From Bacteroidia bacterium (lineage in GTDB: Bacteria; Bacteroidota; Bacteroidia; NS11-12g; UBA9320): DNA of 64,000 bases. The notes under the pieces were generated by a model, which ran no database searches, had not been told where the DNA came from, and saw nothing but the letters and a program-made list of their open reading frames with translations. The stretch covers positions 570,198-634,197 of the forward strand of contig JAGYJG010000001.1 in NCBI GenBank assembly GCA_018402155.1, written 5' to 3'. This document shows positions 47,443-56,317 of this stretch, piece after piece. Position 1 is the first letter of the stretch, and each line of letters opens with the position of its first letter. The translations under genes were made by a program, and so were the position numbers.

Positions 47443-47464
47443 ACAGAGCGTATCTTTGCTCTGT
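47443..47464 (+). promoter_or_regulatory. Promoter with inverted-repeat operator before the receptor-like gene
   Basis: An exact -7 box TATCTTTG (47451-47458) lies within a perfect inverted repeat, ACAGAGC (47443-47449), 8-base spacer, GCTCTGT (47458-47464). A repressor bound here would cover the box. The start codon is at 47469. Confidence 0.55.
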
Positions 47465-47468
47465 CGTT

Positions 47469-50279
47469 ATGATTAGAAATACAATTCTACTATTTACCAC
47501 TGTTTTGAGCTTCAGTGCCGTATTTGCACAAACTTTTCCGATAGGTGGAAAACTCAAAAATGCTGAAACTAAAGAAAGTATTGCCGGTGCTACCATATTT
47601 GTGCTAACGCTAGATAGTAATATTGCCGCAGGTGCAGTATCTGATGATAACGGTGCTTTTACTGTAGATCTCAAAAGAGGTGAGTATACCCTAAAAATAA
47701 GCTACCTTGGCTTGCAGCCCTATAGTGAGCCCCTGCGAGTGTGGCGAGATGACTACTTGGGTACTATTTTTTTGAGTGAAAAAGCAACAGAATTAAAAGC
47801 AGTAAGCATAAAAGAGCAAACTTTGCAAGCTACTACACAAGGAGACACAACCTCATTTAACGCTAAAGCATACAAAACCAACCAAAATGCAAGTGCAAAA
47901 GATTTACTCGAAAAAATGCCAGGTGTACAAAATGACAATGGAGAAATAAAAGCACAAGGAGAAAGAGTGCAACAAGTACTGGTAGACGGCAAACAGTTTT
48001 TTGGTCAAGATCCCAAAACTGCGCTCACTACATTGCCTGCTGAGGTAGTAGATAAAATTCAGATTTTTGACGATAAAAGTGAACAAAGCAAGGCCAGCGG
48101 CATAGACGATGGAACGCGTGTGAAAACCATCAATATAGTGACCAAGATAAATATGAGAAACGGAGAGTTTGGTAAATTGTATGGCGGAGCAGGTACAGAC
48201 AATCGCTACAGTGCAGGGGGAAGTCTCAATATGTTTAGAGGAGAAAGAAGGCTCTCTGTTTTGGGTCAGGTAAATAATATAAACCAACAGAATTTCAGTG
48301 CAGAAGATCTGCTTGGCGTAGTAGGTGACAATAGCGGGGGAGGTGGAAATAGAGGTGGCAGAGGACCTAGTGGTGGAGGTAGACCCTCATTTCTTAGTGG
48401 TTTTAGTGCAGGAGGTAGTGCATCAGATTTTCAGGTGAGTAGCGCCGGCGGTATTACCGAAACCATGGCAGGTGGGCTAAATTATCAAGACCAATGGGGT
48501 AAAAAAATAGAAGTTAGTAGTAGTTATTTTTATAATCAAGGTGAAAATATTGCTATAAATGAAACCTATCAATCGTACTATTTAGAGAATGCAAACGGAC
48601 AGCAATATATGGAAACAGATTCGAGCAGTAGTGTCAATACCAATCATAAGCTCAATGCTAAGTTAGTGTATAAAGTGAATCCCAAGATGTCGTTTTTTTA
48701 TATTCCTAGTGTTATTGTGCAGCAAAACCATGGAGCGAGTGCAATACTTGGTAAAACCAGCCGAGAAACTAACCCTATAAATGAACTTCGTCAAACCTTT
48801 AGTAGTGACTTGTTTGCCTTAAAAATGAGCAATGATTTGATGTTTAGGTACAACGGAGAAAAACGAGGTAGAAGCCTGTTTGTACAAGTGAAAAGTGATG
48901 TAGACCGGACCAACGGAGATAATCAGCTAAACTCTGAAAACAAGACGAATGACGTGATTAACAACATAGACCAACTTGGAAATTTGGATGAAAATACTGA
49001 TGGAATAACTACCAGCGTGATGTACAGTGAGCCAATAGGAGATAAGGGGCTTGGGTCTTTTATGAGTTACGATTTTAGCAACAGTATAAATATAAATAAC
49101 CAGCAGATACTTAGTGGTGTTATTTCTCCAGGTTCAGGCACCATAGACTCTTCGCTTTCGTCCCGTTTTAATAACGATTGGAACACCCACCAAGCCGGAA
49201 TTGGATTTAGAAAATTTAATAGAAAAGGCGGGTTTGTTGTACGATTGAAGTATGAAATAGCAACTCTAGAAAATGCACAATCGATACCCTCCCGTGAAAA
49301 TGTAAATCAAACATTCGGAAACATACTGCCCTTTGCCATCTACCGCGCCAAACTTAAAAATGAGGCGTCTTGGTTTAGTATGTATAGAACCTACACCACC
49401 AAACCACAAGCAAGTCAGCTTACTACTACTGTTAATAATACAAATACACTGCAATTGTCTACTGGTAATCCTGCCTTAAATCAGACTTATGGCCATTGGT
49501 TTATGAGTAAATACAATGTTACTAATGTGAAAAAAAACAGTGTTTTTTATGCGATGATAAATGGGGGTTTTGCCAAAAATTTTATAGGTCAAAGCACATT
49601 TACAGCGCTGCAAGATACGATGTACAACGGTGTTAGTATACCGCGAGGTGGACAACTGAGCAACCCAACTAATTTAAATGGGCAGTACACAGCAAACGCA
49701 TTTATAACCTATGGTTTTCCATTAGCTAAACTGAAAAGTAACCTCAATATTAATTTGAATACAGGAGTTACCAATATTCCGTCGCTGATTAATGACCAAA
49801 TAGCCAATACTTTTAACCAAAACTATGGATTAGGTATGGTGCTTAGTAGCAACATTAGCGAGAATATAGATTTTACAATTTCTACAGAAAGTAGCTACGT
49901 TTTGAGCGATAACTCACTAAACATCGGATTGAGCAATAGCTACTTGGTGCAAACAAGTAAAATAAAGTATGATTGGGTAATGCCACTCGGATTTACTTTT
50001 CGTACCCAGTTGCAGCATCAAGAGTTTTTTGGTCTAAATGCGTCATTGACAAACAGAGTACTTCTTTGGACTACAGGAGTAGGTAAACAGGTTTTTAAAA
50101 ATAAGCGTGGAGAAATACAGCTATCGATGTACGATATTTTAGGGCAAAACAACAATGTTGCTCAAAATTTTTATGACAGTTATTATGAAGAGACTAACAG
50201 CAACGTGCTTACTCGCTATGTTATGTTTTCGTTTTCGTACAATATTAGAAAATTTAGAGATAGTGAGGTGCAGGAATAA
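47469..50279 (+). CDS. Outer-membrane beta-barrel receptor-like protein with carboxypeptidase-like N-terminus
   Basis: A 936-residue protein with a signal peptide ending VFAQ, a CarboxypepD_reg-like beta-sandwich (22-105), a plug-like domain (about 110-235; LLEKMPGVQ, VLVDGKQFFGQDP, VDKIQIFDD) and a long beta-barrel of the outer-membrane beta-barrel family. An unusual Gly/Arg-rich loop, GGGGNRGGRGPSGGGR (290-305), falls early in the barrel, probably outside the cell. No SusD-like partner follows, so it is not a standard glycan-uptake pair. The substrate is unknown. Confidence 0.85.
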   Translation: MIRNTILLFTTVLSFSAVFAQTFPIGGKLKNAETKESIAGATIFVLTLDSNIAAGAVSDDNGAFTVDLKRGEYTLKISYLGLQPYSEPLRVWRDDYLGTIFLSEKATELKAVSIKEQTLQATTQGDTTSFNAKAYKTNQNASAKDLLEKMPGVQNDNGEIKAQGERVQQVLVDGKQFFGQDPKTALTTLPAEVVDKIQIFDDKSEQSKASGIDDGTRVKTINIVTKINMRNGEFGKLYGGAGTDNRYSAGGSLNMFRGERRLSVLGQVNNINQQNFSAEDLLGVVGDNSGGGGNRGGRGPSGGGRPSFLSGFSAGGSASDFQVSSAGGITETMAGGLNYQDQWGKKIEVSSSYFYNQGENIAINETYQSYYLENANGQQYMETDSSSSVNTNHKLNAKLVYKVNPKMSFFYIPSVIVQQNHGASAILGKTSRETNPINELRQTFSSDLFALKMSNDLMFRYNGEKRGRSLFVQVKSDVDRTNGDNQLNSENKTNDVINNIDQLGNLDENTDGITTSVMYSEPIGDKGLGSFMSYDFSNSININNQQILSGVISPGSGTIDSSLSSRFNNDWNTHQAGIGFRKFNRKGGFVVRLKYEIATLENAQSIPSRENVNQTFGNILPFAIYRAKLKNEASWFSMYRTYTTKPQASQLTTTVNNTNTLQLSTGNPALNQTYGHWFMSKYNVTNVKKNSVFYAMINGGFAKNFIGQSTFTALQDTMYNGVSIPRGGQLSNPTNLNGQYTANAFITYGFPLAKLKSNLNINLNTGVTNIPSLINDQIANTFNQNYGLGMVLSSNISENIDFTISTESSYVLSDNSLNIGLSNSYLVQTSKIKYDWVMPLGFTFRTQLQHQEFFGLNASLTNRVLLWTTGVGKQVFKNKRGEIQLSMYDILGQNNNVAQNFYDSYYEETNSNVLTRYVMFSFSYNIRKFRDSEVQE

Positions 50280-50635
50280 ACAGTAGTGCTTATCAATTTT
50301 CCAGATTTAATACTAAATCCTTAGGCTAGTATTTTAACCTTGGCTTATTCTGGTAATATTTTTTGGTACGCTACAGATTTATTCTTGAAAAAAGTTTAAA
50401 ATGGAGCAGAATTAATCTAGGATAGGCAGTTAATAAAATGCAGGCCTTGTTCTCAGATATAGAAACATAGTAATAGCCAGTAATTAATAAGTTTCTAAAA
50501 TAGAATGTAGAAATATCATTTATTAGTAGAGGTTTAAAAAATCAGTAGGTTCAATAGTTTATTTGATAGGTTCATTAAGTCCACAGATTTTCTTATTAAA
50601 CCAAAAAAATCTTCAAAAATGTTTCTGATTGGGTG
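50280..50635. other. Intergenic region with no recognised feature
   Basis: About 355 AT-rich bases between convergent genes. I see no terminator, repeat or gene. Confidence 0.5.
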
Positions 50636-50857
50636 TTATAAAAATTTCGTAACAATGACCATAACGGTTATTAATACTATCAAATTTAGAACAATAAAAA
50701 TCAATCGCTCTTTTATTTCTTTGCTACTATCTGTACTTCCAAGGTTTGGATAGTTTTCTTTTTTGGATTGCTTAGCTGAGTATTTGATGTTCCAAAGCAT
50801 AAGGTTTACATAAACCATAAAAATGATTCCTCCGATTATAAAAAATTCTAAACTCAT
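50636..50857 (-). CDS. Small membrane protein, paralogue of the gene upstream
   Basis: A 73-residue protein starting MSLEFFIIGGIIF. A membrane helix (5-22) is followed by WNIKYSAK...KENYPNLG, then a second membrane helix at the C-terminus (about 53-72). The first 40 residues closely match the 51-residue protein encoded just upstream, so the two arose by duplication. I take ATG 50857, because the extra residues from an earlier frame start are not shared by the paralogue. It is third of three small genes. The function is unknown. Confidence 0.65.
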   Translation of the reverse strand: MSLEFFIIGGIIFMVYVNLMLWNIKYSAKQSKKENYPNLGSTDSSKEIKERLIFIVLNLIVLITVMVIVTKFL

Positions 50858-50894
50858 TATTCTTTCGCTCTGATTTGTTTTTTTTTGAATTGAC

Positions 50895-51050
50895 TTACAA
50901 TTTATCTGATGGTACATCGCAACCTTCTCCGCCTAAGTTGGGGTAGTTTTTTTTACCCAGTGGTTTGGCAGGATAACGTATATTCCAAACTACTAAGAAG
51001 ACGTAAATAAAAAAGATTACACCACCTATGATAAAAAAAGGCAAACTCAT
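50895..51050 (-). CDS. Small single-span membrane protein
   Basis: A 51-residue protein: MSLPFFIIGGVIFFIYVFLV membrane helix, then WNIRYPAKPLGKKNYPNLGGEG and one Cys. Its ATG shares one base with the stop of the gene upstream (TAATG), a strong sign of translational coupling. It is paralogous to the next gene downstream. I do not recognise the family. Confidence 0.65.
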   Translation of the reverse strand: MSLPFFIIGGVIFFIYVFLVVWNIRYPAKPLGKKNYPNLGGEGCDVPSDKL

Positions 51051-51226
51051 TATTTTCTTCTTTGACGTATTGCGATAGCAAATAAAAGTATTGTTCCTGG
51101 CCAATGTGCTGAGTATTGTGCCTCATCGAATCTACCCAAAAGACCCAAAGTTATAGAGTATAGCATGCAAATGAATGCCAAAATAATAGGATACCAGACT
51201 GAAATAAAGTTTGTAAATTTTTCCAT
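51050..51226 (-). CDS. Small membrane protein, first of a three-gene cluster
   Basis: A 58-residue protein starting MEKFTNFIS, with a membrane helix (about 12-31) and a weaker second hydrophobic stretch (TILLFAIAI) before a basic end RQRRK. It is not related to the other two small proteins. Its stop overlaps the next ATG by one base. It could be a subunit of a membrane complex with its neighbours. The function is unknown. Confidence 0.6.
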   Translation of the reverse strand: MEKFTNFISVWYPIILAFICMLYSITLGLLGRFDEAQYSAHWPGTILLFAIAIRQRRK

Positions 51227-51489
51227 TTCTATATAGGACAAAAGTAAGTAAAAATAGTGTAGTTGCCCATCAAGAGTAGTGTATTTTTAATTTTTCTTTA
51301 GTAAGGAGTGGTTTTGCCCTTTCTGAATTAATTCGTTGAAGTAATGGGATTTTTAGCATGATTCATAAATGGTAGGCAACAGAAATCTAAAGCCGTTTCT
51401 TTGAGTTAATTCATTACTTCAAATAGTAATATAAGGGTAAATAGGATAAAGGTGAGGTGTAGTTTTGGTAGTCTAATTATCTTATTTTG

Positions 51490-52197
51490 ATGGATGTAAA
51501 AAGTATGAATAGCCAGGTATTATCTTCTTTTTTCTTTCCATCTCAGACTGTTACCTTTGCAAAAGTGAATCTTGCTGAAACAGAAATACAACTAAAAAAA
51601 CGCCGGTCTTCGGCCTACGAGTGGGGACGAAAACAAGCAGATATTTGGGATATCCAAACAAATTTTGTCTATGATATTTCAGAGTTTGATGAAGTTTTAG
51701 ATAGAGTTTATGATACATTTTCTGTTCATGCCAAGTACACTGATGTACGTAACTATGCTCTCAATAGATGGTATAATTTTCAGAGTGCAATGGCTGTAGA
51801 ACATATTTTCAATACACATCCTAAAGTGCGGAAGGTGAGCAATATAAAGGATAGAGAGAAGGACTTTTATATTAATGGATTGGCTTTTGATCACGAAATG
51901 ATTGTATATCCTAAGGGATTTGGTCAAAATATTGATTTTGCGCTAAATAATCCAAAGGAACTTGCCAAGTGGCTCTATGTAAATAAAAGTGGAGAGCAGC
52001 ATTTTCAAACCCAAAATAGACTTTTTTTGGTGTTGTATAGAAAAGATGGTGAACACTGGCGACTAAAGGCTGAGATAGAGTGGATAAAACTACTGATATA
52101 CAAGTACATGGAAGGCTATAAAGAGAGCAGCTTGATAGATTTGAAACACAGTGCTGGAGTAGTGAAAACAGACGTAATTTTTGGAGTACATGAGTAA
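51490..52197 (+). CDS. Conserved-looking protein of unknown function
   Basis: A soluble 235-residue protein without signal peptide or membrane span. Charged and aromatic motifs stand out: DVRNYALNRWYNFQSAMAVEH, KDREKDFYING, FDHEMIVYPKGFGQ and GEHWRLKAEIEW. The spacing of an acidic residue before DFYINGLAFDHEM recalls a PD-(D/E)xK nuclease core, but the usual Lys is not in place, so I do not call it a nuclease. ATG 51490 is chosen over the TTG just before it. It lies upstream of rpsP, separated by about 146 bases. Confidence 0.65.
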   Translation: MDVKSMNSQVLSSFFFPSQTVTFAKVNLAETEIQLKKRRSSAYEWGRKQADIWDIQTNFVYDISEFDEVLDRVYDTFSVHAKYTDVRNYALNRWYNFQSAMAVEHIFNTHPKVRKVSNIKDREKDFYINGLAFDHEMIVYPKGFGQNIDFALNNPKELAKWLYVNKSGEQHFQTQNRLFLVLYRKDGEHWRLKAEIEWIKLLIYKYMEGYKESSLIDLKHSAGVVKTDVIFGVHE

Positions 52198-52264
52198 AAT
52201 CAAATTTTTGCACACCAATTTGTATACCGCTATAAACAAACTATAGTATTCTCTTCAAAATATA

Positions 52265-52295
52265 TTTGTAATTTAAGGAAGAAAGACGATTTTTG
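52265..52295 (+). promoter_or_regulatory. rpsP operon promoter
   Basis: TTTG at 52265-52268, a 19-base spacer and GATTTTTG at 52288-52295 (one mismatch to TAnnTTTG), followed by CAGCC. Transcription should start near 52300, giving a leader of about 44 bases. Confidence 0.45.
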
Positions 52296-52300
52296 CAGCC

Positions 52301-52339
52301 CTGCTAGAAAAAGGAGAACTAGCAGTATTTAAAAAATAC
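52301..52339 (+). promoter_or_regulatory. Structured 5' leader of rpsP
   Basis: Two adjacent hairpins. The first is CTGCTAG (52301-52307), an 11-base loop containing AAGGAG, then CTAGCAG (52319-52325). The second is GTATTT, loop AAA, AAATAC (52325-52339), ending four bases before the ATG. The first would sit at the very 5' end of the message. Confidence 0.5.
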
Positions 52340-52343
52340 AAAA

Positions 52344-52946
52344 ATGGTAAAATTAAGACTTCGTAGAAAAGGAAGAAAAGGAAAACCTTTCTACTACATT
52401 GTGGCGGCGGATGCAAGAGCTCCTAGAGATGGTCGATTTATTGAGAGAATTGGTTCGTACAATCCGAACACAAATCCAGCAACAATTGATTTGAACTTGG
52501 ACGATGCGGTTCGTTGGTTAGGTAATGGTGCAGTTCCGACTGACACTTGTAGAGCAATACTTTCTTACAAAGGTGTTTTGTACAAACACCACCTCAATAA
52601 GGGTGTAACAAAAGGTGCATTAACTCAAGAACAAGCAGATGCAAAATTTGCAGCTTGGATGGATGAGAAAAATGCTAAGGTAGCAGCTAAGGCCGATGGT
52701 CTTTCTAATACCGCAGCAGAAAAAGCAGCCGAACAACACAAGAGGGAAGAAGAAATGCGTATAGCTCGAGAAAAGGCAATTGCTGAAAAAAATGCACCTA
52801 CCGAAATAGTGGCTGATGCAGAAGCGGCAGTAGAAACAGCAGAAGGAGAGGTTCAAGCAATTGACGCAGAAACTCCAGTAGCTGAGGAAACTCCAGTAGC
52901 TGAGGAAACTCCAGCAGCAGAGGAAACTCCAACAGCTGAAGCATAA
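52344..52946 (+). CDS. rpsP: 30S ribosomal protein S16 with long acidic tail
   Basis: A 200-residue protein. Residues 1-80 are standard S16 ([48 protein letters not shown]). The rest is a C-terminal extension, as seen in many Bacteroidota: a charged Ala-rich helix with [17 protein letters not shown], then an acidic tail ending in four ETP(V/A/T)AE repeats. It is first in the rpsP-rimM-trmD operon. The leader carries two hairpins that could be autoregulatory. The ribosomal core assignment is certain, but the tail's function is unknown. Confidence 0.96.
   Translation: MVKLRLRRKGRKGKPFYYIVAADARAPRDGRFIERIGSYNPNTNPATIDLNLDDAVRWLGNGAVPTDTCRAILSYKGVLYKHHLNKGVTKGALTQEQADAKFAAWMDEKNAKVAAKADGLSNTAAEKAAEQHKREEEMRIAREKAIAEKNAPTEIVADAEAAVETAEGEVQAIDAETPVAEETPVAEETPAAEETPTAEA
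52869..52940 (+). repeat. Four tandem 18-base repeats in the rpsP tail
   Basis: Units start at 52869, 52887, 52905 and 52923. The first two are identical (GAAACTCCAGTAGCTGAG), and the last two differ at a few bases. They encode ETP(V/V/A/T)AE, so copy number can change without a frameshift. Confidence 0.85.
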
Positions 52947-52958
52947 TATTACTGAGCT

Positions 52959-53459
52959 ATGATAAACAAGGATAGTCTGATATCTATAGGATACATCAGT
53001 CGTCCGCATAGCTATAAAGGAGAACTTCAACTTAGGTTGGAGCGAAAAATCGTCTCGCTAAAGCGAGACGATTTTGTTTTTATACAACTTGATGGACAGT
53101 TTATTCCTTTCAAGGTCGAAAATATCAAGGGTAAATCTGATGAACCCGTGCTGAAACTGTTGTTCGTAGACACTTACGACTATGCCCAAAAACTTTCTGG
53201 TAATTTAGTATTTACAGACCAAGATGTTTTACCTGAAGAATCCGAACTAAATTTTATTGGTTTTGAAATTATTGATAAGAAATTGGGAACGATAGGAATT
53301 GTGCTCGATGTACAAGAAATGCCTCAGCAGCTCATGCTAACAGTATTATTTAGAGGGGAGGAAAAATATATTCCACTTGTAGATCCATTTATTGATTATA
53401 TTTCTGAAGAAAATAAAGAAATTTGGTTGCACTTACCTGACGGATTACTAGACTTATGA
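52959..53459 (+). CDS. rimM: 16S rRNA processing protein RimM
   Basis: A 166-residue assembly factor that binds S19 and helps mature the 30S head. The N-terminal RimM domain opens with [19 protein letters not shown], and the C-terminal PRC-barrel contains [15 protein letters not shown] and [15 protein letters not shown]. It starts 12 bases after rpsP and overlaps trmD by four bases. A perfect terminator-like hairpin (53046-53075) lies inside codons for [11 protein letters not shown], a position where other RimM proteins vary. It is otherwise intact. Confidence 0.93.
   Translation: MINKDSLISIGYISRPHSYKGELQLRLERKIVSLKRDDFVFIQLDGQFIPFKVENIKGKSDEPVLKLLFVDTYDYAQKLSGNLVFTDQDVLPEESELNFIGFEIIDKKLGTIGIVLDVQEMPQQLMLTVLFRGEEKYIPLVDPFIDYISEENKEIWLHLPDGLLDL
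53046..53081 (+). terminator. Terminator-like hairpin inside rimM
   Basis: AAAATCGTCTCGCT / AGCGAGACGATTTT are perfectly complementary. In practice this gives 13 pairs with a TAAA loop, followed by GTTTTT. It has every mark of an intrinsic terminator, yet it lies within the rimM reading frame, about 88 bases after its start. Confidence 0.7.
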
Positions 53460-54139
53460 TGCACCGAATAGATATCATATCAGTTCAACCTAAGCTTATG
53501 GAAAGTCCACTAAGCCATAGTATTGTGCAACGAGCTAAGGATAAAGGAATTGTAGACATAGTACTGCATGATCTCAAACAATTTGGCTTGGGTAAATACA
53601 AGCAAGTAGATGACACCGTATACGGAGGTGGAGCAGGCATGGTTATTCGTTGTGAACCTGTTTTTGACTGCATCAATGCGTTAAAAGCACAACGACACTA
53701 TGATGAGATTATATATATGTGTCCGGACGGTGAGTTGTACAATCAAAGTACGGCCAATCAGCTGTCACTTAAAAAAAATATCATAATTCTATGCGGACAT
53801 TATAAGGGTATTGATCAACGCATAAGGGATGAAATTATAACCAAAGAAATAAGTATAGGGGATTATGTGCTAAGTGGCGGAGAACTGGCTGCTGTAGTGG
53901 TAGCAGATTCCATTTGTAGACTTATTCCTGGCGTAATATCAGACGAAGAAAGTGCACTTACCGACTCATTTCAAGACGGATTACTAGCACCGCCAGTTTA
54001 TACTCGACCTGCAGATTATAATGGTCTAAAAGTCCCAGAAGTGTTGCAATCAGGACATTTTGGTAAGATTGAAGAATGGCGAGAAGAGCAAGCCCTAAAA
54101 ATCACACAGGAAAGAAGACCTGATTTGCTGGATACCTGA
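53456..54139 (+). CDS. trmD: tRNA (guanine-37-N1)-methyltransferase
   Basis: Methylates G37 of tRNAs reading CNN-type codons and prevents frameshifting. It is 227 residues from the first ATG, and a second ATG three bases later gives the usual start just before RIDIIS. SPOUT-family motifs are [31 protein letters not shown] and [14 protein letters not shown] (the trefoil-knot SAM site), with Asp in DSFQDGLL and a C-terminal [10 protein letters not shown]. It is last in the operon. rplS, the usual fourth gene, does not follow. Confidence 0.95.
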   Translation: MMHRIDIISVQPKLMESPLSHSIVQRAKDKGIVDIVLHDLKQFGLGKYKQVDDTVYGGGAGMVIRCEPVFDCINALKAQRHYDEIIYMCPDGELYNQSTANQLSLKKNIIILCGHYKGIDQRIRDEIITKEISIGDYVLSGGELAAVVVADSICRLIPGVISDEESALTDSFQDGLLAPPVYTRPADYNGLKVPEVLQSGHFGKIEEWREEQALKITQERRPDLLDT

Positions 54140-54146
54140 CAGTGCT

Positions 54147-55136
54147 CTAGTACTTTTCACTAACATCCAGCTCCATAGCTTCACTAAAAAGCAAATCTCG
54201 ATCTATGGGTACCACACCCACTTGCTCGCATACAATACCGCCTGCCAAATTGGATAGGGCCGCAGTAGTTTCATCAGATACTCCACACGCCACACACAAT
54301 GCAGCTACAGATAATACGGAGTCTCCTGCACCACTCACATCCAGTATTTTGCGTGCATGGGCAGGTAGGTGTATAGTATCTTCTGCTGAAACTATCAATA
54401 CGCCATCCTCTGATAAAGTAGTCATAATGCGCTCAGCACTCAGCTTTTTACGAACGGTATTTGCCACCTTTTTTATATCGTTGAGACTTAGTTTTTCTAC
54501 AATGTTTTCCGCCTGTGTTAGTTCTTTCTTATTTGGTTTGAAGAGTGATACCCCTTGGTATTCATAAAAATTACTAAATTTAGGATCGACTACCATAGGT
54601 ACATTATGCTGCTTGCAAAGTTGTATAACCCTAGCTATGAGGGTAGTAGATAGCAATCCCTTGTTGTAGTCTTGAAAAATGAGCACATCAACCTGACCTA
54701 TGAGGCTTTTTGCGGCTTGAAATACCAATTCTTCGACAGATTCTGTTATATCGTGTGTATCTTCCTCGTCTATTCTGAGCAGCTGATGCTTATTGCCTAT
54801 GATTCTTGTTTTTACAGTTGTTCTTCTACTGTAATCATTGATTAGTGCATGGGTTACTAGACCTGCTTTTTCACATAGTTCTTTGAGTGTTTTTCCATCG
54901 GCATCATTTCCTTTTATAGCACAAATAATAGCTTCTGCGCCTAGTGATTTTAGGTTAAGCGCTACATTTGCTGCCCCACCTAAGCGCTGTTCTTTGCCTC
55001 TTAGGTTTACGATGGGTACTGGCGCTTCCGGGCTGATGCGCGATACGTCCCCTGTGAAATAGGCGTCTATCATTACATCTCCAAGTACCAGTACTTTGGT
55101 ATTTTCAAATTCTTTAAAAAGCCGGTTTATATTCAT
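54147..55136 (-). CDS. rfaE1: D-glycero-beta-D-manno-heptose-7-phosphate kinase-type PfkB sugar kinase
   Basis: A 329-residue kinase matching the N-terminal half of HldE/RfaE, which phosphorylates heptose 7-phosphate in LPS inner-core synthesis. It shows LVLGDVMIDAYFTGDVSRISPEAPVPIV at the N-terminus, GGAANVALNLKSLGA (PfkB signature 1) and DVSGAGDSVL (signature 2 with catalytic Asp). The nucleotidylyltransferase half is missing, as in organisms with split RfaE. Its start overlaps the upstream aminotransferase stop by four bases. ADP-heptose steps are not in the window. Confidence 0.9.
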   Translation of the reverse strand: MNINRLFKEFENTKVLVLGDVMIDAYFTGDVSRISPEAPVPIVNLRGKEQRLGGAANVALNLKSLGAEAIICAIKGNDADGKTLKELCEKAGLVTHALINDYSRRTTVKTRIIGNKHQLLRIDEEDTHDITESVEELVFQAAKSLIGQVDVLIFQDYNKGLLSTTLIARVIQLCKQHNVPMVVDPKFSNFYEYQGVSLFKPNKKELTQAENIVEKLSLNDIKKVANTVRKKLSAERIMTTLSEDGVLIVSAEDTIHLPAHARKILDVSGAGDSVLSVAALCVACGVSDETTAALSNLAGGIVCEQVGVVPIDRDLLFSEAMELDVSEKY

Positions 55137-56317
55137 ACAGTCAATACTTCTTTTATGCGTTTGGCTGCTTCTCTGAGCTCCGTTTCACTATTTGCATAAC
55201 TTATGCGCACATGGTCATCCATACCAAAAGCTATACCAGGTACTAAACTAACTAATGCGTGCTCCAAGATATAACTGCAAAATTCTAAACTGTTGGAAAT
55301 AACAACACCTCTAAATGTTTTGCCATAGAAAGATGATACACGTGGAAAAAGGTAGTATGCACCTTTGGGACTGTCTAGTTCCATACCTTTTATTTCTGAT
55401 AGTAGGGAGAGCATCAAATCCCTTCGCTCTTTGAAGGTGGCAACCATAGCGTATGTGGGTGTCAAATCACTATTTAGTGCCGCAACCGAGGCCCATTGTG
55501 CTATGCTGTTTGCTCCACTAGTAAATTGTCCTTGCAATATGTCACATTTTTGAATTATAGCCGCAGACGCAGCCATCCATCCTATTCGCCATCCTGTCAT
55601 TGCAAATCCCTTAGAAACACCATTAATTATAATGAGTTGATCCCTTATTTCTGTATACTGTGAAATACTTTGGTGTGCCTGCTCAAAAACTAGGTGCTCG
55701 TATATCTCGTCACTTATAACGGTGATTTGCGGATTCTTTTTTACCAAGTTGGCTATTTGCTGCAGCTGCTCACCACTCATCATGCTACCAGCAGGATTAT
55801 TTGGGCTTGAAAATATTAAAATTTTGGTTTTTGGCGTTATGCTTTGCTCCAGTGCATCTATGTCTATCGCAAATCCATCTTCAAACTTGGATGGCACATA
55901 TACACACTTGCCACCACTATACTCTACCATAGCGGAGTAACTCACCCAATAAGGAAGTGGAATGAGTACTTCGTCTCCCTGCTGCACAAGGCATTGTATT
56001 ACATTCATAATGCACTGCTTGGCTCCAGAGCTTACCATCACCTCATTTGGTCTGTATTGCAGTGAGTAGTCTCTATTCAATTTATCACAAATGGCTTGTC
56101 TTAGCTCAGGAATACCACCAACAGGAGTATACTTGGTTTTTCCCTCTTGCATGGCCTGTATAGCTGCATCTTTAATATGTTGGGGTGTGTCAAAATCCGG
56201 TTCGCCTAAGCTTAAACTTATTACATCTTTACCTTGCGATTTTAACTCACGTGCTTTTTTTGCCATTCCAATGGTAAGCGATTCCTCAACTCTATTGATT
56301 CTATGCGTAAATTTCAT
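55133..56317 (-). CDS. Class I/II pyridoxal-phosphate aminotransferase (aspartate aminotransferase type)
   Basis: A 394-residue fold-type I aminotransferase. Key residues are Asn174 (SPNNPAG), Asp203 and Tyr206 (SDEIYEHL), Lys236 (NGVSKGFAM), which binds PLP, and Arg244 (GWRIG). The C-terminal RISYANSE holds the substrate-carboxylate Arg. The pattern fits subgroup I-gamma/Ib aspartate aminotransferases. It overlaps rfaE1 by four bases, so they are co-transcribed, though no pathway link is obvious. Substrate preference is not certain. Confidence 0.9.
   Translation of the reverse strand: MKFTHRINRVEESLTIGMAKKARELKSQGKDVISLSLGEPDFDTPQHIKDAAIQAMQEGKTKYTPVGGIPELRQAICDKLNRDYSLQYRPNEVMVSSGAKQCIMNVIQCLVQQGDEVLIPLPYWVSYSAMVEYSGGKCVYVPSKFEDGFAIDIDALEQSITPKTKILIFSSPNNPAGSMMSGEQLQQIANLVKKNPQITVISDEIYEHLVFEQAHQSISQYTEIRDQLIIINGVSKGFAMTGWRIGWMAASAAIIQKCDILQGQFTSGANSIAQWASVAALNSDLTPTYAMVATFKERRDLMLSLLSEIKGMELDSPKGAYYLFPRVSSFYGKTFRGVVISNSLEFCSYILEHALVSLVPGIAFGMDDHVRISYANSETELREAAKRIKEVLTV

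Noticed and set aside
51490-52197. PD-(D/E)xK nuclease call for the protein before rpsP
   Set aside because: Acidic residues are suggestive, but the expected Lys of the motif is not where it should be, so it is left as unknown.
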